This document shows, piece after piece, positions 17,496 to 27,359 of a stretch of DNA of 64,000 nt (within the stretch, counting starts at the first letter, position 1; each line of letters starts with the position of its first letter). Both the position numbers and the translations under genes were made by a program. The stretch spans positions 1-64,000 of the forward strand of contig NZ_LNKT01000003.1 in the NCBI RefSeq assembly GCF_001595645.1, read 5' to 3'. The notes under the pieces are model-generated. The model saw only the letters and a list, made by a program, of their open reading frames with translations, had not been told where the DNA came from and did not search any database. The DNA is from Sulfurovum riftiae. Lineage in GTDB: Bacteria > Campylobacterota > Campylobacteria > Campylobacterales > Sulfurovaceae.

Positions 17496-17780
17496 ATGGA
17501 GAAGATGACACTAAAAGCCTATGCGATCAAGCATAAGATGAGCATGTTCAATGTGGTGAAACTCGTCAAAAGCGGCAAAGTCAAAAGTGAAACGGTGGAA
17601 GAGGAGGGCAAAAATGTCGTTTATGTTTTTGAAGAGGCTGATCTGGAACTGCCGGCAGAAAATGATGAAGCGGTGAACGGTGAAGAGAAGCCTGCAGGGC
17701 TTTTAAAACGTGTTGCTGCACTTGAAAATGAAGTTGCTCTGCTTCGCAAAGAGATCAAAGATTTGAAGAAGCTGCTATGA
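17496..17780 (+). CDS. Small protein with helix-turn-helix-like and coiled-coil parts
   Basis: The product has 94 residues. Residues 4-45 (LKAYAIKHKMS, VVKLVKSGKVKSE) resemble a MerR/excisionase-type winged helix followed by a beta hairpin (NVVYVFEE), and residues 68-94 form a leucine-repeat coiled coil (LLKRVAALENEVALLRKEI). It may be a DNA-binding or adaptor protein; the family is not recognised. AAGGGA precedes the ATG. Its last bases overlap the start of the deacetylase gene (ATGA), so they are expressed together. Confidence 0.65.
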   Translation: MEKMTLKAYAIKHKMSMFNVVKLVKSGKVKSETVEEEGKNVVYVFEEADLELPAENDEAVNGEEKPAGLLKRVAALENEVALLRKEIKDLKKLL

Positions 17781-18703
17781 AGAAAGTCGCCTACATCACC
17801 GATCCGGTCTATCTGACACACGATACCGGCCTTTCCCATCCCGAATCGAAATATCGGCTTGAAGCCATAGAAAAAGCGGTTGCTCCGTTAAAAAACAGTC
17901 TGATAGAAGCATCTCCCATTGCTGTTTCCCGTGACATACTTCATTTGATACATACTGAAGAGCATATAGAGACCGTTTATGAAGCATCTGCACTGCAGAA
18001 GCAGATCGATTCAGATACGATCTGCAGTGAGAACTCCTATACCGCTGCAACCATGGCAGTGGGAGCGGGGATCGTCGCAATAGACGGTATAAAGGCAGGA
18101 GAGTTCGAACGGGCTTTTTGTGCGGTACGTCCTCCAGGACACCATGCCAGGCCTGAGCAGGCAATGGGTTTCTGTCTTTTCAACAACATTGCCATTACTG
18201 CACGCTATGCACAAAAACAGGGGTATAAGAAAGTGATGATCATCGATTTTGATGTGCATCACGGAAATGGCACTCAAGAAGCTTTTTATGCAGACGATAC
18301 CGTCTTCTACTTCTCTTCCCATCAATCCTTCTCCTACCCCGGGACAGGTATGGAGAATGAGAAAGGTGTGGGGAAAGGAGAGGGGTATACGGCAAATTAT
18401 CTCATCATGCCGGACAGCGGTGATGAAGAGGTACTCGATATCTACGAGAATGATCTGCCGCCCTATGTGGAACGTTTCAAACCCGATATCATACTTGTCT
18501 CGGCAGGGTATGATCTGCATGTAAGTGACCCGCTTGCACAGCTGAACGTAACGACAGAAGGGGTACGCCGGATCGTGAGGAACATACTTCAATGTACGGA
18601 TGTCCCTTCTGTTTTCTTCCTGGAAGGCGGATATGATGTGAATGCACTTGGAGAGAATGTGAAAGTAACACTTGAAGAGATGTTAACTATAGATACAATC
18701 TGA
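17777..18703 (+). CDS. Histone deacetylase family (AcuC/HdaH-like) hydrolase
   Basis: The product has 308 residues. It belongs to the arginase/deacetylase fold family: RPPGHHA (His122-His123, proton relay), DFDVHHGNGTQ (zinc ligands Asp159 and His161) and SAGYDLHVSDPL (third Asp ligand at about 246) are complete. Bacterial members remove acetyl groups from acetylated proteins, polyamines or small amides. The exact substrate cannot be told from sequence. It is translationally coupled to the small protein upstream. Confidence 0.88.
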   Translation: MKKVAYITDPVYLTHDTGLSHPESKYRLEAIEKAVAPLKNSLIEASPIAVSRDILHLIHTEEHIETVYEASALQKQIDSDTICSENSYTAATMAVGAGIVAIDGIKAGEFERAFCAVRPPGHHARPEQAMGFCLFNNIAITARYAQKQGYKKVMIIDFDVHHGNGTQEAFYADDTVFYFSSHQSFSYPGTGMENEKGVGKGEGYTANYLIMPDSGDEEVLDIYENDLPPYVERFKPDIILVSAGYDLHVSDPLAQLNVTTEGVRRIVRNILQCTDVPSVFFLEGGYDVNALGENVKVTLEEMLTIDTI

Positions 18704-18755
18704 TTAAATTGATCTTGTTTGATAAATTATATTTATACTTGTAAATTAATACAGA

Positions 18756-18761
18756 TATAAT
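18756..18761 (+). promoter_or_regulatory. -10 box TATAAT of the RND operon, predicted leaderless
   Basis: TATAAT lies six bases before the ATG at 18768, with no Shine-Dalgarno in the preceding 30 bases, so the transcript probably starts at the initiation codon. Confidence 0.5.
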
Positions 18762-18767
18762 AATACT

Positions 18768-20492
18768 ATGGAAGTTTATAAGATAAAGAACATTGCCGGA
18801 CATATGTCGAAAGCGTTTTTGAGTAATCCGCTTACCCCCATACTGGCCATAGCCATCTTGCTGCTCGGATTCGTTTCCCTGCAGACAATGCCCCGCGAGG
18901 AAGATCCTCAGATCGAAGTGAGCGGTGGTGCGGTAATGGTGGCCGTACCGGGTGCCTCTCCAAAAGAAATACTCAATGTCGTTGTCAAGCCGCTTGAACG
19001 GCGCATACGCGAGATCAAAGGGGTGGAACACGTTTACGGTGTGGCGATGAACAATTTCGGTATTGTCAATGTGCAGTATTTTATCGGGGAAGACAGAGAG
19101 TCCTCCAACCTCAAACTCTATGACAAGGTCATGCAAAACATGGACCAGCTCCCCAAAGGCACCATGCCTCCGCTGGTAAAACCGTTCGATATTGATATCG
19201 ATATCCCTATTTTGACAGCAGCATTCTACCAGCTTCCCAATGTGAAACCCAATATTGTTGAACTTTACCGGACCATTCGTGAACTTCAGCAGGAGATCAA
19301 TGCGCTGGACAATGTCTCGAAGACCACGCTCAAAGGGGTGAAGCGTCCCCAGTTCAATGTCCTGATAGATTTGAGCAAGCTTTCTGCCTATCATATTTCA
19401 CTTGGCCAGGTCGCACAGGCGATCAAATCGATCTCTACCAATGCACCGATGATCGACACAGTGAACAACAAAGGAAAGCTGGTGGTCTTCGGCGTGGAGA
19501 ATGCCATTGATACCATCGAGGATCTCAAAGAGTTGATCATCGCGCAGTATATGGGGTCACCGATCTACCTGAAGAACATTGCCAAAGTCGAATACAATTA
19601 CGATATTCAGAACTTTCAGTCATCTTTGATCGCCTATCAGAAGGGGATGGACAGGGACCCTGATGCTGTCAGGAAGCATGAGGAAAAAGCTGAAAGCAGT
19701 GAAGAAGGTACTGAAAAGCATACCCCTGTCACGTTCAGAAACTTGACAGACCAGATCACACTGACTGTCTCGAAACTGAAGGGGACCAATGCTGTATACA
19801 TTGCTGAAGAGGCAATAGAGAAAATACAGGAAGCCAAAGAACAACTGAACAATGCCGGAGTAGGATTCATCATAACACGTAACTATGGTGAACGTGCTGA
19901 TGAAGCGGTCAATGAGCTGGTGCATCATCTCGAGATCACCATCTTTATCATCATGCTGATACTGATCCCTTTTCTTGGATGGCGGGAGTCGATGGTTGTA
20001 ACGGTAGCTGTGCCGATGATCCTGGCTGCGACACTTTTCATCGCGCAGATAACCGATCAGACCATTAACCGTATTACCCTGTTCGCATTTTTGCTTTCGC
20101 TTGGGCTTATCGTCGACGATGCGATCATCGTGATCGAAAATATCCACAGGCGGCTGCATCTGGATATTGACAAGAAAAGCGTCGATGAGATCATCGTGCA
20201 GGCAACCGATGAGATAGGCCCATCGACCAACATTGCTACCATCGCCATCATCCTGACGATGGTGCCGATGGCCTTTGTCGGGGGAATGATGGGACAGTTC
20301 ATGAAACCCATACCGCTCAATGTCCCGGTAGGGCTTGCCGTCTCTCTTTTTGTCGCCTATGTTTTTGCCCCCTATATGGCAAGAAAATTCATCAACTTCA
20401 AGAAAATAAAGGCAGAAGTGATCGCGCACCATAAAAAAGAACATGAAGATGAAGCAAAAAAGACAGCAGGTAAAGAAGAGGAAATGAAATGA
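18768..20492 (+). CDS. RND efflux pump, N-terminal half as a separate protein
   Basis: The product has 574 residues. It corresponds to the first half of an AcrB/HAE1-type RND transporter: TM1 (about 21-38), REEDPQI followed by the porter subdomains (about 50-360), then TM2-TM6 with the conserved proton-relay region LGLIVDDAIIVIENIHR (about 442-458; Asp-Asp). A Lys/Glu-rich insertion is seen at about 285-320. It ends in a charged tail shortly after TM6. Normal RND pumps are one chain of 1,030-1,100 residues. The next gene supplies the second half, starting on an ATGA overlap. The pump should assemble from both halves in the inner membrane. Confidence 0.88.
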   Translation: MEVYKIKNIAGHMSKAFLSNPLTPILAIAILLLGFVSLQTMPREEDPQIEVSGGAVMVAVPGASPKEILNVVVKPLERRIREIKGVEHVYGVAMNNFGIVNVQYFIGEDRESSNLKLYDKVMQNMDQLPKGTMPPLVKPFDIDIDIPILTAAFYQLPNVKPNIVELYRTIRELQQEINALDNVSKTTLKGVKRPQFNVLIDLSKLSAYHISLGQVAQAIKSISTNAPMIDTVNNKGKLVVFGVENAIDTIEDLKELIIAQYMGSPIYLKNIAKVEYNYDIQNFQSSLIAYQKGMDRDPDAVRKHEEKAESSEEGTEKHTPVTFRNLTDQITLTVSKLKGTNAVYIAEEAIEKIQEAKEQLNNAGVGFIITRNYGERADEAVNELVHHLEITIFIIMLILIPFLGWRESMVVTVAVPMILAATLFIAQITDQTINRITLFAFLLSLGLIVDDAIIVIENIHRRLHLDIDKKSVDEIIVQATDEIGPSTNIATIAIILTMVPMAFVGGMMGQFMKPIPLNVPVGLAVSLFVAYVFAPYMARKFINFKKIKAEVIAHHKKEHEDEAKKTAGKEEEMK

Positions 20493-22300
20493 AATTTGAG
20501 CATTTCCTCTACCGTATCCTAGATAGCAGACGTAACAAATGGATTGTCATAGGACTGGTGCTTCTAGCCCTGATGGGCTCGGTGATGATGATCCCTTCAA
20601 AACTCGTCTTGGCAAAAATGCTTCCCGGAAAGAGTGCCAACACTTTCACGGTCTATATCGATACGGCGACAAATGCTTCCATCAAAGAGACACGACAGGT
20701 GGCCCAGTGTGTGGTCAGTGAACTCGAAAAAGAACCTGAGGTGACCGATATGGAAGTCTTTTTGGGGCAGGGTGCTCCTCTTGATTACGCAGGTCTGGTC
20801 AAAGGAAGTGCTTTCAAGCGTTCTCAGAATCAGGCAGAAGTGGTGGTCAATCTGACGGACAAGCATAAACGGGATGAACCTTCTTTTAGGATGGTACACC
20901 GCATACGTCCGACGATCCAGAAGGCCTGCGGATCGCTGGTACCTTCAACAAGTATCAGGTTTATTGAAATGCCTTCCGGACCGCCGACGCTCGCTACGGT
21001 CGTGGTGGAGGTCTATGCCAAGAAGCCTGAAGCGCTGCGCAAAATGGCGAATAAGGTTTCCAATATACTTTCACAGACCGAAGGACTGGTCGATGTCGAT
21101 GTTATGCTGGACGATATCTATACGACCTATATGCTTTCTCCCAACAAGGAGAAGATCATACGCAGTGCTCTGAGTGTCGACCAGGTCAACAAGATCGTCT
21201 ATCTTGCCTTCAAAGGTATGCCTATCGCGGTGAAGAATACGAAGAACCAACAGGATCAGATACCGATCTTTCTGCGGCTGAACAAGGATTCGCGTATGAT
21301 AGACGGTGAAAGCAAAAGAGCATTGGAAAACAAACTCTCCAGCCTGAGACTGATGAACCAGAAAGGGATGATGGTCCCGGTGATCGAAGTGGTTGACATT
21401 AAAGAGGTGGACTCCAATCCGACGATCTTCAGGAAAAATTTGAAAAATACGGCAGTTGTTACGGCGGAATGTGATATGGTATCGCAGGTCTATCCTCTGT
21501 TGGATGCACGTGACAAAATGCTCGAACTACTGCAAGACCAGTACTACATAGAAAAAGTCCCCGGCATTACGACCTATATGTTCGATCTCAAGGCAAAGGA
21601 CAAACTGACGGGAGAAGAGATACTGATACGCTGGGATGGTGAGATGAAGGTCTCTCTCGATACCTTCAGAGACCTGGGCGGTGCATTCATCGCAGCACTG
21701 ATACTGATGTTCCTGCTGATGGTCGTCTACTATAAGTCATTTGCCCTCAGCGGTATTGTACTGGCAGGGAGTTTCCTTTCGATCATAGGTGTAATAGTCG
21801 GGCACTGGGTGACGGACAAGATTTCCCTCTTTCTTACCGATACTAACTTTTTCCTGACGGCGACCTCGCTTATCGGCTTTATTTCTCTTATGGGGATCTC
21901 CGCACGCGGTTCCCTGCTGCTGATTGACTTCTCCAAATCATTGATGGAAGAGGGACATGAGAAGAGACGTGCCATTGCGATCGCAACGGCGACAAGAGCC
22001 AAACCAATCCTGATGACCGCAGTTGCGATTATACTGGGTTCTCTGCTGCTTTCTACAGACCCCATCTTCGGAGGACTGGGGATCGCTCTTATTTTTGGAA
22101 GTATCGCGGCGACTCTGGTGGCGCTTTTCTTCATTCCCGTACTGATGGACAATGCCAAAGCGATGGATCCTCATACAGGTAAAGAGTGTGGAGAAGGTGA
22201 AGCATATGATGAGGAGGAACACCTCTGCGTGCTGACCGACAATCTGAAGACGATCCTCTTTCCGGAAAAAGGCAGGAAGGATTGCGACGAGGAGAAATAG
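20489..22300 (+). CDS. RND efflux pump, C-terminal half as a separate protein
   Basis: The product has 603 residues. It starts with TM7 (WIVIGLVLLALMGSVMMI, about 18-35), then the second porter region (about 45-380), then TM8-TM12 (from about 395), with the TM10-TM11 region FISLMGISARGSLLLIDF. Its C-terminal tail is unusual: acidic, with three Cys (KECGEGEAYDEEEHLC, KDCDEE). The split point matches the boundary between the two internal repeats of RND proteins, so it is an orderly division and not random breakage. It overlaps the first half by four bases. Confidence 0.88.
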   Translation: MKFEHFLYRILDSRRNKWIVIGLVLLALMGSVMMIPSKLVLAKMLPGKSANTFTVYIDTATNASIKETRQVAQCVVSELEKEPEVTDMEVFLGQGAPLDYAGLVKGSAFKRSQNQAEVVVNLTDKHKRDEPSFRMVHRIRPTIQKACGSLVPSTSIRFIEMPSGPPTLATVVVEVYAKKPEALRKMANKVSNILSQTEGLVDVDVMLDDIYTTYMLSPNKEKIIRSALSVDQVNKIVYLAFKGMPIAVKNTKNQQDQIPIFLRLNKDSRMIDGESKRALENKLSSLRLMNQKGMMVPVIEVVDIKEVDSNPTIFRKNLKNTAVVTAECDMVSQVYPLLDARDKMLELLQDQYYIEKVPGITTYMFDLKAKDKLTGEEILIRWDGEMKVSLDTFRDLGGAFIAALILMFLLMVVYYKSFALSGIVLAGSFLSIIGVIVGHWVTDKISLFLTDTNFFLTATSLIGFISLMGISARGSLLLIDFSKSLMEEGHEKRRAIAIATATRAKPILMTAVAIILGSLLLSTDPIFGGLGIALIFGSIAATLVALFFIPVLMDNAKAMDPHTGKECGEGEAYDEEEHLCVLTDNLKTILFPEKGRKDCDEEK

Positions 22301-22308
22301 GGTGCCAA

Positions 22309-22326
22309 AGCAGCTTTAAAACTGCT
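22309..22326. terminator. Hairpin between convergent RND and adaptor genes
   Basis: AGCAGCTTT/AAAACTGCT with one mismatch, followed by CTTTATTTT on the plus strand. It sits in the 28-base gap between the convergent genes and could terminate both. Confidence 0.4.
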
Positions 22327-22328
22327 CT

Positions 22329-23174
22329 TTATTTTGAATCGGCGAAGTGCTTTTCGTAGACAGCAGGGTCATACTCTAGCTCTATTTTGGCATACATTCC
22401 CGGATAGATCTTCTCGCTGTCTTTTTTGAATTTGATGCGTATGGTAAAGGTATGTGTCATGGGATTGGCACTCGGCACGATGGATTTGATGCGTCCTCTT
22501 CCCTTGTATCTGATGGAAGGGATCTTGAATTTGACGAAATCACCCTCGTTGATCTTGAGAAGGTCGCTCTCCGAGACCTGTGCTTCTATCTCGAGATGAT
22601 CGAGATCGACAAGGACCATGACGGGAAAACCGGGCATGACCATATCGCCGACATGAAGGTTCTTCTGAACGATGATCCCGTTGCTGGGTGCTTTGACCTC
22701 CAGATAGTGAGAGATAATGCTGACCTCTTTGGCCTTCTGTGAAGCACTTTTGACGATCGCCTGCATCGCTTTGAGCATGGACTGGGTATGCTCTGCAGTG
22801 ATGGAAAGGTTCTCGTTCATGTCTTCAAAGTTGAAGCTGCTGTTCTTGTTTCTGGTAAGCAGGGCTTTGTTTCGACGTATCTCATCGAGTTTGCTGCGGT
22901 AGACATCGGTCAGGATCTCCGCCTGTTCAAGGGCAAGGTTCGCCTGTTCCTTGAGAATATCGAATTCGGCAGAGTCCATGATGAATAGGTCATCTTCCCG
23001 TTTGACCCTGTCTCCGATGTTCACAAAGACTTCTTTTACATACCCCATATAGCGTGCACCGATATATTTCTGGTTGTCAGAAACGATCGTACCTGTGATA
23101 TTGATGGTATTGGCAAACAGTCCTGTGGCAGGGAGGGAAAAGAGAAGCAGAGCAGTCAGTAAAGATTTTTTCAT
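22329..23174 (-). CDS. RND/HlyD-type periplasmic adaptor
   Basis: The product has 281 residues. A signal peptide (LLTALLLFSLPATGLFA) is followed by a split lipoyl/barrel-sandwich domain (YVKEVFVNIGDRVKREDDLFI at about 46-66 and APSNGIIVQKNLHVGDMV at about 160-177), a helical hairpin (about 75-150) and a beta-barrel part ending in YPGMYAKIELEY. This is the membrane-fusion protein of a tripartite exporter. It is encoded convergently to the RND halves, whereas adaptors normally precede the pump gene. AAAGGTG precedes the ATG. Confidence 0.88.
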   Translation of the reverse strand: MKKSLLTALLLFSLPATGLFANTINITGTIVSDNQKYIGARYMGYVKEVFVNIGDRVKREDDLFIMDSAEFDILKEQANLALEQAEILTDVYRSKLDEIRRNKALLTRNKNSSFNFEDMNENLSITAEHTQSMLKAMQAIVKSASQKAKEVSIISHYLEVKAPSNGIIVQKNLHVGDMVMPGFPVMVLVDLDHLEIEAQVSESDLLKINEGDFVKFKIPSIRYKGRGRIKSIVPSANPMTHTFTIRIKFKKDSEKIYPGMYAKIELEYDPAVYEKHFADSK

Positions 23175-23307
23175 AATACACCTTTATTTATTAAATTGTT
23201 TTAATGAAATAAGTTATATTTATATTTTACACTAAGCGACTTAAGAACGAAAGAGGGAAGCGTAAAGTTTGAAGCTATTTGGAGAAAGTGGGAAGAAATG
23301 AAAAGTG

Positions 23308-23335
23308 TTTGTATCGGAGCCGAGTCCGATACAAA
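23308..23335 (-). terminator. Terminator downstream of the FadL-type porin gene
   Basis: TTTGTATCGGA and TCCGATACAAA form a perfect 11-bp stem with a six-base loop, a few bases after the porin stop codon in minus orientation. A weak T run follows the stem. Confidence 0.65.
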
Positions 23336-23339
23336 TATT

Positions 23340-24617
23340 TTAGAACTTGTATGTAAGCTGGAATGAGAGAGAGTTTTCACTGTGATCTGTTGTGACAGAA
23401 TCAAGTCCCATTTGAAGTGCACTTACATCAAATGTTTCTGTGTTTTCTGCAGCATAGACATATGCCAGGTCAAGTGAAAATTGCTCGTTGAAAGCGTAGG
23501 TTCCACCAATAGTGTAATGCTGTTCTTCCGTAGCGGGGAAACCGAGAAGGTTGAACATGTTGATTGCAGGATTCAATGTTTCTACTACAGCACTGGAAGC
23601 ATAGTTGTAACCAGCTCTCAAAGCCCAGTTGTCCTGTGCATATTCATAACCGAATGCATAAACATTTTGATCTTCCCATCCAAAATCTTTGTAGCCTTTG
23701 GCACTGGACCATCTGATCTTTTTATAATCAAAAGCAAAAGTATGTTGATCCATAGTATAGGCGATACCTACACCAATTTCATCAGGTTGCTCCAAGTGGT
23801 CACCATCCGGAAGTACGATTCCGAATGGTGCGGTTGCCGTACTAAGCTGGTTGGTGTATTCCATATCGATCTTTGATTTATAAACAGCACCCAACACAAG
23901 ACCGTTTGAGAAGTCATAGGTGGCACCTGCTGAGAAACCAAAAGCAAAATCCTGGGAAAGCCCGGCACCTACTGACATAAAGTTAGGAGGAGTAGTAGGG
24001 CCCGTTGGTACAGGAAGTACATAATTGATGTCAAGATTACCATATTGCAGTATAGGTGCTATAGCAATACTGAAACCGTTTGCTTTATATGCCAAAGGCA
24101 CAGCAAACTGCATAAGCTGGAGATTTGTTACCATATCGAAGTTATTGAATTGACCGGTCGTCATCAAAGTATCTTTTACACTTCCATTTTGACTATAGTC
24201 AGTACCCATACCCGCAGTACCCCACATACCGATACCTATATAAAAGTTTTCAGTTACTTTATGTGCAAGAGACACTTCCGGGATCATATTGAGGTCCGCA
24301 TCAGATGTCATTTTCCCCTGAGGAGCCATCATTCCTCCGGCAACTGCCTGGGGATTTGCATTTAGCTGTGTTTTGATATCCGGCATGAATACCGTACCAC
24401 CAAAAGAGATCTCTGTGGATTCAACTGCTGTTATAAGAGCAGGGTTGTTCAATGTTGATTCTGCACCATGACTCATGGCGATACCGACACCACCCATACC
24501 ACGTGCCTTGGCACCTACGGAGATGAGGTGGTCTCCGTTCGTAGCGTGTAGAAGAGTTGAAGTCACAAGTGACAAAGCAATACCGGTTCCGAGTAAATTG
24601 AGTTTACCTTTTTTCAT
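23340..24617 (-). CDS. OmpP1/FadL-family outer membrane transport protein
   Basis: The product has 425 residues. After the signal peptide the mature N-terminus contains GAKARGMGGVGIA and ESTLNNPA, typical of the FadL hatch domain, followed by a beta-barrel that ends in a C-terminal Phe (LSFQLTYKF). FadL proteins pass hydrophobic molecules across the outer membrane. ATG 24617 is preferred to 24620 because AAGGA is then five bases away. The gene lies upstream of the adaptor on the same strand and may belong with the RND pump; a strong hairpin separates the two. Confidence 0.88.
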   Translation of the reverse strand: MKKGKLNLLGTGIALSLVTSTLLHATNGDHLISVGAKARGMGGVGIAMSHGAESTLNNPALITAVESTEISFGGTVFMPDIKTQLNANPQAVAGGMMAPQGKMTSDADLNMIPEVSLAHKVTENFYIGIGMWGTAGMGTDYSQNGSVKDTLMTTGQFNNFDMVTNLQLMQFAVPLAYKANGFSIAIAPILQYGNLDINYVLPVPTGPTTPPNFMSVGAGLSQDFAFGFSAGATYDFSNGLVLGAVYKSKIDMEYTNQLSTATAPFGIVLPDGDHLEQPDEIGVGIAYTMDQHTFAFDYKKIRWSSAKGYKDFGWEDQNVYAFGYEYAQDNWALRAGYNYASSAVVETLNPAINMFNLLGFPATEEQHYTIGGTYAFNEQFSLDLAYVYAAENTETFDVSALQMGLDSVTTDHSENSLSFQLTYKF

Positions 24618-24859
24618 CATTTTCCTTGAAGTGTTTATTTGATTTGGAATAGTATAGTTGAATAATATATTAATGTCAATAATATCTATAGATTTTATTT
24701 TATTATAATATATGAGTATAATACTTATTATAATGCTAAATAAAAAGTGTAGTAATATAGGCTAATGAAAAGAATATTATAGGTAAATGATAAGTTATGT
24801 GTGGAAAGAGAGAATAGAGGGTGCCTGGATGTGCACCGCTCAAATATAAAGAGAGATGC

Positions 24860-25453
24860 TTAGCTTTTGCTCAGCACAAAGGCTTCCATTTCCGCTACGA
24901 CTTCATCAAGTGTTCTCTCACCGTTGATAATGGTAAGAAGTCCTTTGTCCGTATAGAAACGCTGGATCGCACCCAACGGATCGGTATAGATCTTCATTCT
25001 GTCGTTGAATACCTCTTCACTGTCGTCACTTCTCTCTTCGCCCGGAGCTGCTTCTGCCCTGCGTCCGAGGATCCTCTCTCTGGCAACTGCTTCACTTACC
25101 CTCACTTCAATGACAGAGACAAGTTCAATATCGTCTTCTTTGTTCACAAGTTCGTCAAATGCCGTCATCTGTTCTTCGCTTCTTGGGTATCCGTCGATAA
25201 GAATGGTGTCAACCGGAGCATTTTTGATGGCAGATACGATCGTGTCGATGATGATGTTCAATGGAACCAAAGCACCTTTTGAAATGTAGCTCTCAATCGT
25301 CTTTCCAAGCTCTGAACCGCTTGCAACTTCTTCTCTGAGCATGTCACCTGTCGAGTAGTGAACGATCTTGTCAGCATGCTTTTCAGCAATGATACTTGCA
25401 TCTGTTGTTTTTCCGGAACCCGGTGCCCCGATGATCAAAAATAGTTTTTTCAT
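24860..25453 (-). CDS. adk: Adenylate kinase
   Basis: The product has 197 residues and catalyses ATP + AMP = 2 ADP. P-loop GAPGSGKTT is at about residues 9-17; DGYPRSEEQM holds the AMP-binding Arg. The LID is short (ILGRRAEAAPGEERSDD) without zinc Cys residues, as in short-form adenylate kinases. ATG 25453 was chosen (MKKLFLIIG, with AAAGGAAAAT upstream); the longer open frame runs back into a REP-like hairpin pair. It lies 88 bases downstream of aspS on the same strand, separated by that repeat pair. Confidence 0.93.
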   Translation of the reverse strand: MKKLFLIIGAPGSGKTTDASIIAEKHADKIVHYSTGDMLREEVASGSELGKTIESYISKGALVPLNIIIDTIVSAIKNAPVDTILIDGYPRSEEQMTAFDELVNKEDDIELVSVIEVRVSEAVARERILGRRAEAAPGEERSDDSEEVFNDRMKIYTDPLGAIQRFYTDKGLLTIINGERTLDEVVAEMEAFVLSKS

Positions 25454-25473
25454 GTTATTTTCCTTTACAAATT

Positions 25474-25536
25474 GTAGGGTCGGTTTACCGACCATTATAT
25501 TATGAAACCCAAGAGTGGTCGGTAAACCGACCCTAC
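25474..25536. repeat. Inverted pair of GTAG-led REP-like hairpins
   Basis: GTAG followed by stem GGTCGG, loop TTTA, stem CCGACC at 25474-25493, and the same unit inverted at 25517-25536, with a 23-base spacer. The same 20-base unit pair recurs at 41673-41723. It lies in the aspS-adk intercistronic region. Confidence 0.7.
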
Positions 25537-25541
25537 GGTAG

Positions 25542-27296
25542 TTACGCTGTCGGTGCCTGCTGTCTGATCCTGATGCTCAGTTCTTTGAGCTGCTCATTGT
25601 CCACTACACTTGGTGCCTGTGTGAGGAGGCACTGTGCCTTTTGCGTTTTAGGGAAGGCAATGACATCCCTGATGCTGCTGGCACCTGTCATGATCATGAT
25701 CATTCTGTCAAGGCCCAGGGCGAAACCACCGTGCGGCGGTGCACCGAACTTGAGTGCATCAAGGAGGAAACCGAATTTCTCCTGTGCTTCCTCTTCAGAG
25801 ATACCGAGAAGCTTGAAGACCTCTTCCTGTACCTCTTCTTTGTGGATACGGATGGAACCTCCACCAAGCTCCGTACCGTTGAGTACCACGTCATAGGCGA
25901 TGGATTCGATCTCTTCAATGTCCTCATAATCGAGTGATTTAGGTTGTGTGAACGGATGGTGGAGTGCTTTGACCTTTCCGTCTTCCACTTCGAACATCGG
26001 GAAGTCCATGACCCAGAGGAACTCGAAACGGTCTTGAGGGATGATATCCATGGTCTCGGCAAGGTAGATACGGAAACGTCCCATGTAGTCCCAGACCAGT
26101 TTTTTCTCACCCGCACCGAAGAAGACGGCATCGCCCACTTCCAGTTCACATCTATCGATGATCGCCTGGATGTCCTCGTCCGTGAAGAATTTTGTCAGTG
26201 GACCTTTCAGACCATCTTCTTTCATCTGGAAGTAACCCAGTCCCTGTGCACCGAACTTGCGTACATAGTCCTCGAACCCTTTCATCTGGCGCTTGGAGAA
26301 GATCTCGTCGCCTTTGGGTACCCTAAGTGCTTTGATACGGTTCTTCTTTGGCATTTTTGCGATACCGGAGAAGATCTCATTGTCACATCTTTCAAAAATG
26401 TCGATGACATCTACCATGGCAAGGTCGTAACGCATGTCCGGTTTGTCGGAACCATACTTTTCCATCGCTTCCATGTGTGTCATACGGTTGAATTTCGTAG
26501 GGACGTCAAAACCGCACTTGATGAAGACATCGGAGATGAGTTTCTCTGCAACGGAAATGACATCTTCCTGGTCACAGAAACTCATTTCGACGTCTATCTG
26601 GGTGAATTCCGGCTGTCTGTCCGCTCTGAGGTCTTCATCTCTGAAACATTTGGCGATCTGGAAGTATCGGTCGAAACCGCCTACCATCAGAAGCTGTTTG
26701 AAGAGCTGTGGAGACTGAGGAAGGGCATAGAACTCACCGCCGTGTACACGGCTTGGTACCAGGTAGTCCCTCGCACCTTCGGGTGTGGACTTTGTCAGGA
26801 TCGGTGTTTCCACTTCAAGGAAACCGAGTTCATCGAGTGCATTTCTTGTAGCAATGGTCGCCTTGGAACGGAGTTTGAAAATGTCGTAGGCTTTCTGCGT
26901 TCTGAGTTCAAGATAACGGTACTTGAGTTTGATCTCTTCATTGACCTTCTCATCGTTAAGCTCAAAAGGCATCGGCTTGGAGCGGTTCTCGATGACAAGA
27001 GAGTCAACGACCATTTCGACCTTTCCGGTTTTAAGATTGGGGTTTTCAAGCCCTTCTCCTCTGGCACGGATCTTGCCGGTCGCGATAAGCACGAACTGGT
27101 CTCTGACTTCATCGGCTACTTTATGGGCATCGACATTGTCTGCCGGGTCACAGACGAGCTGTACGACTTCGTCTTTGTCCCTAAGGTCGATAAAGATGAC
27201 CCCGCCATGGTCTCTACGGCTGGCAACCCAACCTGCTACGGTGACTGTCTCACCGATCTGTTCTTCATTTATTTCAGCACAATAATGTGTTCTCAT
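25542..27296 (-). CDS. aspS: Aspartyl-tRNA synthetase
   Basis: The product has 584 residues, the usual bacterial length. An OB-fold anticodon domain (about 1-105, [18 protein letters not shown]) is followed by the class II core with motif 2 ([18 protein letters not shown], about 215-232), a GAD insertion domain (about 290-410) and motif 3 ([14 protein letters not shown], about 525-538). ATG 27296 has AGGA six bases upstream; the TTG directly before it is less likely. The DHGGV motif in the OB fold occurs in AspRS of both specificities, so whether it also charges tRNA-Asn cannot be decided here. Confidence 0.96.
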   Translation of the reverse strand: MRTHYCAEINEEQIGETVTVAGWVASRRDHGGVIFIDLRDKDEVVQLVCDPADNVDAHKVADEVRDQFVLIATGKIRARGEGLENPNLKTGKVEMVVDSLVIENRSKPMPFELNDEKVNEEIKLKYRYLELRTQKAYDIFKLRSKATIATRNALDELGFLEVETPILTKSTPEGARDYLVPSRVHGGEFYALPQSPQLFKQLLMVGGFDRYFQIAKCFRDEDLRADRQPEFTQIDVEMSFCDQEDVISVAEKLISDVFIKCGFDVPTKFNRMTHMEAMEKYGSDKPDMRYDLAMVDVIDIFERCDNEIFSGIAKMPKKNRIKALRVPKGDEIFSKRQMKGFEDYVRKFGAQGLGYFQMKEDGLKGPLTKFFTDEDIQAIIDRCELEVGDAVFFGAGEKKLVWDYMGRFRIYLAETMDIIPQDRFEFLWVMDFPMFEVEDGKVKALHHPFTQPKSLDYEDIEEIESIAYDVVLNGTELGGGSIRIHKEEVQEEVFKLLGISEEEAQEKFGFLLDALKFGAPPHGGFALGLDRMIMIMTGASSIRDVIAFPKTQKAQCLLTQAPSVVDNEQLKELSIRIRQQAPTA

Positions 27297-27359
27297 CAAA
27301 TATCCTATCTGTTTATAATGCCGCGATTATAGCCAAAAGTAGTTTAGGGTTACGTTCAG

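Noticed and set aside
25944-27332. 462-codon open frame antisense to aspS
   Set aside because: It is a shadow of a highly conserved gene on the other strand; it has no family motif and no ribosome binding site. Similar antisense frames at 2357-3382, 39458-41044, 47130-48116 and 59882-61282 were rejected for the same reason.
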